From contig MNCI01033682.1 of the NCBI GenBank assembly GCA_015680685.1, forward strand, positions 562,979-626,978: a stretch of 64,000 bases of DNA, in the 5' to 3' direction. This document shows, piece by piece, positions 56,741 to 64,000 of this stretch; position 1 is the first letter of the stretch; the number at the start of each line of letters is the position of its first letter. The notes under the pieces are model-generated. The model was not told the DNA's origin. It worked only from the letters and a program-made list of their open reading frames with translations, and ran no database searches. A program made the position numbers and the translations under genes. Source of the stretch: Gnetum montanum (taxonomy: Eukaryota; Streptophyta; Gnetopsida; Gnetales; Gnetaceae).

Positions 56741-57943
56741 TTGTGGTCTGTCTAGGATGAAATTTTTAAGCATTTTAGATAGGTTTTCTTCTAGTTTTAG
56801 TGTATTTTCTTTGTTTCCATGGTTAAAGATTAGCAAGTTGACAAGGGGATCATTAGTTAAAATTAGCTCTTAGTTGAGGAAGGAAAGATTGACTTCAAAG
56901 ATTAATTATTCCTCTGTTATATCTAGGAATTAGTTTAATGATTCTAAAGGATTTAAGGAAAATGAATTAATTGAGTCTTTATTGAGAGACTTAGTAACTT
57001 CTTTGTGGGATTCATTGAAGGTATGTGATTGAGGCAATTGGTTGAGGATGGTGGAGTTCATAGCTTGCAAAGCATAAGGTAAGGTCATGGTTACATGGAG
57101 GGAAATTTGAAACACAAGAGTTAAAAAAATTAAAAAATTACCTATTTGATGCAACCTAATAATTAAATTAGATATTTTAATATTAAGTTAAAAATAAAAT
57201 CCATTTTTGATAGATAATAGATGAATTGCAAAGATTGTAAGTGAGTTTAGATTAGTTCGATGCTATTTTGGGATTTTGGTTAGACATCTTGGACAACAAG
57301 GATAAGACATGAAATGACAAAATGAGGTACTAATGTGATGATAATGATGCCACATTAGCATCACTTAGTGATGTAGGATATTATGTCAATAAAAGTTTTT
57401 GAAGACATATAGATAAAATGAAGGAAAATTAGAAATCTTATTCATTTGTTAAAGTGCATTATCTTTAATATATGATTAAAAAGCATGACACTACGTGGAG
57501 ATAAGAGGAAGGGTAGAGGATGTGCTATGGATTAAGATAACTCTTGCTAGATGACATATGGATAAGGAGTATGGAACACTATGGAGGCACCTACACATAC
57601 ACTAGTGACATTGAGGTGACTTACCTTTGTATTCCTAGCTTTAATTAATTTTTATTTTTTCAAGGATTAGGTGGATAAGGAATAAGAGGATGTATGATTT
57701 AGGTGCAAGGTGGAATAAGCGCAAGTTCTATTGGTAATGACTACACCTAGGTGCACTATTGTTGGCTAAACTAGCCATGCTTAGTAGTGGTAGTAATAGT
57801 TTTAGCTATGTTGTGTTGAGCCAGTGATGATGGTATTGGATATGATAAGGCTAGGCTATTGTGTCATAAAGGGTGCAAGAAACAAAGGTGTAGTGAATAA
57901 AGTATTTAAGGGAGAATAGAAAGTAGAAAAAGAGGATAGATAT
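56741..57943. other. Element F upstream region, unassigned
   Basis: A 74-codon minus-strand frame at 56,930-57,154 fits a protease-RT spacer but has no motif. Near 57,330-57,370 a GATGCCACATTAGCATCAC phrase resembles the 190-bp array unit. No protease was identified. Confidence 0.35.
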
Positions 57944-59102
57944 TGACCTTTTGGTATGTCAAAATGGACAAGAAAAGATGTTTATGTGATTGTTGTGTTT
58001 ACAATACATGAACATGGACAAGGACTTAAGGAATCATCGATATCATGGACAAGAACTTCATAAGAAAATTGGAAGTAAGGGCATGATTGATAGAAAGATC
58101 AATGTATCTATTTGTGTTGATTTTTGTTAAGGATGATTCTTTGATGTTTTGGCATATTTCAGAGTATTTTTGGCTCATTTTGATGAGTCTAGGAGGTTAT
58201 AGGGTCTATGGGAACTTGTTTGAAGGTATTTAGAGACTCCCAACATCAAAATGAGTGGTTTTATTTTTGGGCCCTATAGAAGAGACATATCTCCTTTGAA
58301 GAGTAGACATATTCCAAAAATAGAAGATGTCTCCTTTGGAAAGAAGATGTCTCACTTTTAGAAGAGATGTCTTCCTAGATTTGAAGTCAATTTCAAAGAG
58401 ATGTCCCAATGTCAAAGGAGATGTCTTCACTTGCAATTATATAGTCATTGCATGAATTCTAAGATGTTTTCAAAAACTTCAAGGTTATAAGAAGACTTCA
58501 TTCTCTTGGAAAAGATGCAAGCACTATTCATATTCAAGCTCCTAATTGTCTATTCTCTAAAATTGCAATTTTCTCTTTATTGAACTATCATTTTCTTGTA
58601 GTATTTATTGTTGCATTAAAGTGAGATTCAACTACAAGGAATCTGTAAATTAGTTACATTCTTTCCTTATGATTTTGTTTCTATTTTTTAGCCCCACTGG
58701 GGTTGATGCGCTTCTTATGAGAAGGAATCGTCATTGAGCTTATCAGGATCCTATTGGGATTGAGTGGTTGGTGCAGCATCACAACACTTTAGACTGGAGC
58801 TCAATTTGTAAAGGTTGTGGGATCCTTTAAACCACATTCTAAGATTTTTGGTACCTCACTAGGTTGAGTGGATTCACAACAAAAAATCACTCCAAAGTGA
58901 AGCTTAGAGATTATATAGGGTGTGTTACCCTTCAAACCACACTTTGAGAGAAACAAAGTCCCGAGATGTGCAAGTGATCTACCCTATGAGTGTGGAATAC
59001 CCAAGTTGGGAAATCATGTAAAATTGGTGTGTGCTTTTGTTGAAGAATTTTTTGAGTTGGACAACTTATTCATCCCCCTTCTTCTAAGTGCTACGATCCT
59101 CA
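57944..59102 (+). repeat. Element H 5' LTR
   Basis: 1,159 bp, TG...CA. Aligns along its length with 62,430-63,614 (e.g. gaccttttggtatgtcaaaa, ataagaagacttcattctct, ttattcatcccc). It contains motif cluster 5 and T-rich R/U5-like sequence. Confidence 0.92.
58255..58440. repeat. AGACATCT/AGATGTCT motif cluster 5
   Basis: Four exact AGATGTCT copies plus GAGACATATCT, AGACATATTCC and GAGATGTCCC variants in 185 bp. Three carry TGTCTC or GAGACA. It lies in the 5' LTR, about 310 bp from its start. Confidence 0.85.
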
Positions 59103-59104
59103 AG

Positions 59105-59116
59105 TGGTATCAGATC
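59105..59116 (+). promoter_or_regulatory. Element H primer binding site
   Basis: TGGTATCAGATC, one base from the plant iMet primer site TGGTATCAGAGC, two bases after the LTR end. Confidence 0.85.
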
Positions 59117-59159
59117 CCAATACTCGTAGTTTTGAGTGTAATAATTCAAGAGCAAAAAA

Positions 59160-60290
59160 ATGGAAGGAGGATCATACATCAAGTCAACAATGTTCAATGG
59201 GATCACCTTTACATGTTGGAGGTTTTAAATGCAAAAATTCTTTAAGCACATGAGGTTCATAGTTTTGGTATTCATCTTGGGTAGATGCACTCAACTCATC
59301 AGCAACATTTTGAATAGAAAATGTAAGAGTAAAGGTAAGCAATCTAAACTTTTACATTTTGAGATTTTTTCTATGGAATGGTGGATATGTAGTGGAAGAG
59401 GCCATATGGCCTCCGAATGTCCTAATGCTTACAAGTTTCAAGAGAAATAGTATAGTGAATAAATGAGAAGAAGTAACATCCATACAAGCTGGGATGATGA
59501 GGAGGAATCAACTTAAGAAGATAAAAAAGCAAAAAATTTCTTCACAAGCTAGGATGATGAAGAACAAGGCAAGGAAGAGTTAGATGACATCTCAAAATAT
59601 TTTCATCTCATCTATATGGCTCTCATAGATGATGATGTTGGCCTTTATAATGATGATGATCAATTAGGAAGAAAGGTATGATCAATTTTGTAAGCTAGAA
59701 AGTCTTTGTGTAAAGTTGAACAATGAACTTAAAAAAAAGGTTTAAGAAATTTCCTTATTAAATACGAAAATTTCTAATCTTACAACATAAATCTTAGACC
59801 TAAGGGATGAGAATGAAAAGATAACCTTGTCTTATGAGCAGGCTGAGGAAAAAATTGTAAATGACAAACTTGTGAATGAAAGGCTAGTAAAGGAAAAAGA
59901 ATCCCTTTAGATGGTTCTTGGACAAGGAAGAAGTTCACAAGATAAAAGTGGGCTAGATATTGTTCCCAAGAAAAGGAATTTTCACTAACTCCATTCCAAC
60001 AAAAGGACTCTCCAAAGATTGAATTGATAAGAGGTACTACATCCTAATTAGAAGCAACTTCAAACCAATCAAAAGCACCATGAAGGTTTGATCATTATAA
60101 TCACTTTTACTACAATAGGAAGATTAGATGTTATTATTGTCATAAATTTGGGCATAAACAAAGGGAGTGTAATTTAAAATATTATCACATGAGTACTTGG
60201 TCATATCATAAGACTCCTTGGTCTTATCTGAATGTCCCTAGAAAGTATTTTTCACTGGATAAGAAAGGATAGACAAACAAATCAGAGAGG
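59160..60290 (+). pseudogene. Element H copia gag, broken
   Basis: Starts with GGSYIKSTMFNGITFTCW (family PPxFxGxNYxxWKxRM), then apparently loses most of the gag core. A degenerate knuckle reads WWICSGRGHMASECPN (59,388-59,438), with its first Cys now Trp. Acidic SWDDEEES follows, then a Leu/Glu/Lys coil at 59,690-59,950 (RDENEKITLSYEQAEEKIVN, ERLVKEKESL). Next comes GLDIVPKKRNFH and an intact CYYCHKFGHKQREC knuckle (60,129-60,170), then STWSYHKTPWSYLNVPRKYF. The TWSY phrase is shared with element C. No protease follows. Confidence 0.78.
60129..60170 (+). other. Intact CCHC zinc knuckle of element H
   Basis: CYYCHKFGHKQREC gives C-x2-C-x4-H-x4-C exactly, in 42 nt. It is the only fully preserved retroelement zinc knuckle seen in the window; it binds RNA in Gag of copia elements. 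Confidence 0.85.
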
Positions 60291-62412
60291 AGTCAAGAAA
60301 TATTGGATAACTTGAAAGAATGAGGGAGTTTGAAAACTTTGCAGAGTTAAGAGGAAGGAACTTGATAATGAGAAGACACTATCTAGCCAATTTTTGAAAG
60401 GGAGACATGCCTTGAAAATTGAAGAAGTTTATACAAGAAGAGAAACCTCAAAAGAGGAATCTCATTCTCTACCACTCTAGGTACCTTAATTCTCAATTGC
60501 AAGTAAGGTAAGTCAAGGTAGGTTTTTATTTTCTTACTTGCTAAATATTGTGTCAGTGTTTAATTTGGAGAATTAAGAAAGACTAAATTATGTTTATGTG
60601 TGCTTACTTTATTTCAAGCTATGCGATGTTAGCTCCAATAATCTACAAATGTTAAGATAAGTGCTTAAAAGAGAAGATATTTGGTAGTGTTGGAATATTT
60701 GATTATGATTATTTTTGTGAATGTATGAGCGATATGATTAATCTTATTTTGAATGGACATTTGTGGTACTTGTAAACTTTTAAAAATTTTATTAAAAAAT
60801 AATCTTTTGATATATTAGTTTCAAGTAGTTTAAAATCCTTCCCTAAATTTCATGAACTAAAAAGCTTTTTTCCTTAAGATATGAGTTTGTTTTGAAATCA
60901 CAAAGTCAAATTTCTTTTGGAAGATTTTTGTTGTATGATAATCGAAGAATTTGAATTAGTACCTTTGATGAAATTCTTGAATCTTCTGAGAAAAGAATCA
61001 TTGAAAAAGGAATCATTATGAAATGGAGACCCTAGTCTCCACACTTGATCTTAATATTGCATTACAAGGGAAATACTTGATGATAAAAGATCAAGTTGAT
61101 CCAAAAGAAGGATATCTGCATATATGTAGTGGAAGCCTATACCTCATCAAAAATTATCATCTATAGGCCACCCATGTAGGGGGAGTCTTTTGAGACTCTT
61201 ACTAAAAGAAACTCAAGAAATAAGGCTTTCCACTCCAACTCCATTAGCTAAAAATGGGCAAGGAAGAGCATATTCATTTAGTAATGTTTTAAAAGTAAAA
61301 GAGGATATTTATTTAAAATCCTTACCTAAATATGAACTTTTATGATGAGAACCCTGATCTTTATATGTTATATAAACTTACTTGTGAGCTCTATTTATTA
61401 TTTTACCTTTTTTATGTGAAGAATATATCTTTTTAAGTACTTGAGGCCCTTATTGCAAATATGAGTTGAGAAGTTCTCACCTTAGAGATCTCAAGTGTTC
61501 AATGGAAGATTGTAACTAAAATAGGTGTTCATGATCTCTTTTGGAAAGAAATGAGGTATATATATATATTTGTTATTTTTGTTCTCAACCTGATTTTCAT
61601 ATATTAGATTATGATTTTTGGTAAAAAGATGATTGGTTGTGTTTAATCTTTTGATATAATAAGGATGTATTAATTTTCCTTTAAAATTGAATACGCATGT
61701 TTTACCTATCATGAAATTGTTATGCCTTATCATTTTGTTGATGCTTCAAAAGGACTAGAATACTAGATGATTATAGAATCATGAGATATTGGTTTATTTG
61801 TTATTAATGATTTATTGATTCAAATAGACAGGTTACATGATCGTAAATGCTCAAACATTGAACTTCAGCCTCTAGTTTTTAAATACCCTTGGACTTTAAG
61901 TTTTGTTTCGATTAGTTATGGCTCATTAATTTTAACTTTTTTTTTAATAGATAAAGGGAATCTCTTAATGAAATGTATATTTTCATCATTAGCTCTATGA
62001 AAATAATGCTAAGATATGTGTATTCCTCAAAGCTAACTATATCTCTATGGGATTGTCAATCAATGTTAGTCTCTAAAATAATTTTGTAGTTGTTTGGATA
62101 GATCCTTTTCATGATCCCATTCTTTTGGGTGCTGTCCACAAAGGGGAAGAGTTTTTATGATGTTTCTATTTTAAGGATAGGTTTTGCTCTTTATAGTCTC
62201 ATTTTTAGATTTCATGTGCTCTCTAGAATTTACCTTAAACCTTAGCGCCATTATCTTAGCAATCACCATGACTACCATTAGAATTTATCTATCTTGATTA
62301 TTTCATTTTTTCCCTTTTTTTTCATGTCCAAAAATGGGAAGAAGTGATGAGTAGCTATATTTTATGATTTCAGGATTATACTCACACATTTTCTTAAGTT
62401 GTGGGCATTACC
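60291..62412 (+). other. Element H non-coding interior
   Basis: No protease, integrase, RT or RNase H signature on either strand. It includes a short (TA)n run at about 61,557-61,568. Short frames at 61,491-61,733 and 61,815-62,000 have no domain. Pol was deleted or never present. Confidence 0.55.
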
Positions 62413-62429
62413 AAAAAGGGGAAGATTTT
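62413..62429 (+). promoter_or_regulatory. Element H polypurine tract
   Basis: AAAAAGGGGAAGATTTT lies directly before the 3' LTR TGACC start; the purine run AAAAAGGGGAAGA is a good plus-strand primer. Confidence 0.75.
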
Positions 62430-63614
62430 TGACCTTTTGGTATGTCAAAATCTTAAAGAAAATGGAGAACAAAAGATGTTTGTGTGGTTACTGTATTTAT
62501 AGGACAAGAACATGGACAAGGACTCAAGGAAGCATGGATATCATGGACAAGGACTTTATAAGCAAATTAGGATCAAGGGAAAGATTGAGAGGAAGCTAAA
62601 TGTGTCTATTTGTGTTGACTTTTGTTAAGGATGATTCTTGGATGTTTTGGCATATTTTGGAGTGTTTTGGCTCATCTTCATGAGTCTAGGAAGTTATAGG
62701 ATCTATGGGAACTTTCTTGGAGGCATCCAAAGACTTCCAACATTTGAACAAGCAGTTTTATTTTTCGACCCTATAGAAGAGACGTCTCCCTAGAGATGTC
62801 TCTTCCCTAAAGAGTAGACATCTTCTAAAAATAGAAGACATCTCCTTTGAAAAGAATATGTCTCACTTTCAAAAGAGACATATCCCTAGATTTAAAGTTA
62901 ATTTTAGAGAGACATCCCAATCTTGAAGGATACATATTCACTAGCCATTAGATAGTTGTTGCATGAAGTTCAAGGTATTTTTGGAAACTTTGAGGATATA
63001 AGAAGACTTCATTCTCTTGGGAAAGATGCAAACACTATTCATATTCAAGCTTCTAATTGTCTATTCTTTGAAATTGGAATTTTTTCTTCATTGAACTATC
63101 ATTTGCTTCTAGTATTTATTGTATTAAAGTGAGCTTTAACTACAAGGACTCTATAAATTAGTTACATTCTTTTCTTGTGATTTCACTTCTCTTTTTGTTG
63201 CCCTATTAGGGTTGATGCACTTCTTGTGAGAAGGCATCATCATTGAGCTTGTCAAGATCTTGCAGGGATCAAGTGGTTAATGTAGCATCACAACACTTTG
63301 AAGTGGAGCTCAATTTGTAAAGGTTGTGGGATAACTAAAACCACATTCTAAGCTTGTCAAGACCTAGCTAGGTTAAGTGGATTTGTAGTGATGAATCACT
63401 CTGAAGTAGAGATTAAAGCTTGTACAGGGTATGATATCCTTCAAACCACATTTTGAGGGAAACAAAGTCCAAAGGTATGTAAGCGATCTACCCTCCAAGT
63501 GTGGAGTACCCAAGTATAGGAATCATGTAACATTGATGTGTGATCTTTTTAAAGAATTTTTTATTTGGAAAACTTATTCATCCCTTCCCCTCCTTCTAAT
63601 TTCTACGATCCTCA
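62430..63614 (+). repeat. Element H 3' LTR
   Basis: 1,185 bp, paired with 57,944-59,102 and visibly diverged from it. Ends CTACGATCCTCA. Contains motif cluster 6. Confidence 0.92.
62775..62940. repeat. AGACATCT/AGATGTCT motif cluster 6
   Basis: Three exact octamers (AGATGTCT once, AGACATCT twice) plus AGACGTCTCC, ATGTCTCAC, GAGACATATCC and GAGACATCCC. TGTCTC/GAGACA occurs four times. Same LTR position as cluster 5, though individual sites have changed form. Confidence 0.85.
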
Positions 63615-63963
63615 ATAGACTGGGTAGATTAGTGGATGAGAAAGAGGAAAATAGTAGCTAAGTGGAGCTAGCCATGGTAACCAAAGGCTAGCTACACCAT
63701 CCTTGTACCTCAAGGTATATAAGGTCTTATAGATCTAGGATGTTGGGTTTCATGAAAAAAGTGGATTATTCCATCACATTATTAGGGCAAGGGGTATATA
63801 GACAATGTGTGCACTAAATGGTATGGTGCACTAGTACATGATTGGTGCAACTAATGTCAATAGACATGTATGAATACATCTAGCATCATTTCCATGCACA
63901 TGATAATAGTTCCTATGATGCTTTTTTTTTATTCTTTTATCTCTTTGAAAATATATTGGTAAG
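63615..63963. other. Unassigned flank
   Basis: Between element H and the next LTR; no recognisable domain. It would be the internal (leader) side of a further G-family element if the LTR at 63,964 is a 5' LTR. A run of 9 T occurs near 63,923. Confidence 0.3.
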
Positions 63964-64000
63964 TGATGAGTGGCGAGGTACCCCTACACTCCACCATACG
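63964..64000 (-). repeat. Start of another element-G-type LTR at the window edge
   Basis: tgatgagtggcgaggtaccc through ccaccatacg matches the 54,528-54,567 LTR end (gatgagggccaaatacccc through caaccatacg). It keeps CTCATCA on the minus strand, the terminus predicted for this family. The LTR continues beyond the window. Confidence 0.7.

Larger units (their letters stand above)
57944..63614 (+). mobile_element. Element H: copia-like gag-only LTR retrotransposon
   Basis: 5' LTR 57,944-59,102, PBS 59,105-59,116, broken gag 59,160-60,290, PPT 62,413-62,429, 3' LTR 62,430-63,614. LTRs begin TGACCTTTTGGTATGTCAAA and end CTACGATCCTCA. The 3.3-kb interior has gag with a copia-type zinc knuckle but no protease, integrase or RT. 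A 5-bp ATAGA occurs right of the 3' LTR (63,615-63,619) and at 57,936-57,940, three bases before the 5' LTR, so it is only a possible target duplication. Non-autonomous. Confidence 0.9.

Noticed and set aside
58922-59245. 107-codon plus-strand ORF
   Set aside because: It runs from the LTR across the PBS into gag of element H, so it is not a biological reading frame.
1-64000. CRISPR array or bacterial operons
   Set aside because: No regularly spaced short repeats with unique spacers, no operon-like ORFs; all evidence points to plant nuclear DNA.

Overview
This window looks like a heterochromatic, gene-poor stretch of a very large seed-plant nuclear genome. I infer a gymnosperm such as a conifer, but nothing in the sequence proves it. 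The DNA is AT-rich. I see no intact host gene, rRNA or convincing tRNA. Nearly every recognisable piece is a decayed LTR retrotransposon with in-frame stops, frameshifts and Cys-to-Tyr style substitutions.

Layout. (A) About 960-5,840, minus strand: Athila-like Ty3/gypsy with gag, PR, RT, RNase H and INT in order. (B) 9,053-12,839, minus: gag-only Ty3/gypsy with PBS, PPT and paired LTR sequence. (C) About 12,840-18,220, plus: Ty1/copia with gag, zinc knuckle, PR, INT and RNase H but no visible RT; its LTRs carry an AGACATCT/AGATGTCT motif array. (D) About 20,440-34,350, minus: Tat-like Ty3/gypsy with two RNase H domains, interrupted by a plus-strand exon/intron-like block (25,255-29,070) and other repeats. 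(E) 36,400-38,900, minus: another Ty3/gypsy gag with an LTR-type TATA box. 39,801-40,614 is bounded by 60-bp inverted repeats. 42,300-43,200 is a ~190-bp tandem array. (F) 44,560-46,077 plus 55,386-56,740, minus: a second Tat-like pol, split by (G) 46,083-55,385, minus: a complete LTR element flanked by GTAGG duplications, with gag and a long coiled-coil accessory ORF but no visible pol. (H) 57,944-63,614, plus: a copia-like gag-only element with both LTRs, iMet PBS and PPT. The window ends in the start of another G-family LTR (63,964-64,000).

Two small segments bounded by single Ns (13,793-14,321 and 22,252-22,952) each end in a near-perfect reverse complement of the sequence just before them. 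Both read coherently with their neighbours only when flipped, so they are best explained as contigs scaffolded in the wrong orientation.

The elements form a nested chronology: G inserted into F, B lies against a copia LTR, and D contains foreign blocks. Elements B, G and H keep gag and the cis signals but lack pol, so they would have depended on enzymes supplied in trans. Domain calls rest on reading conserved motifs by eye through decay; no alignments or database searches were run.
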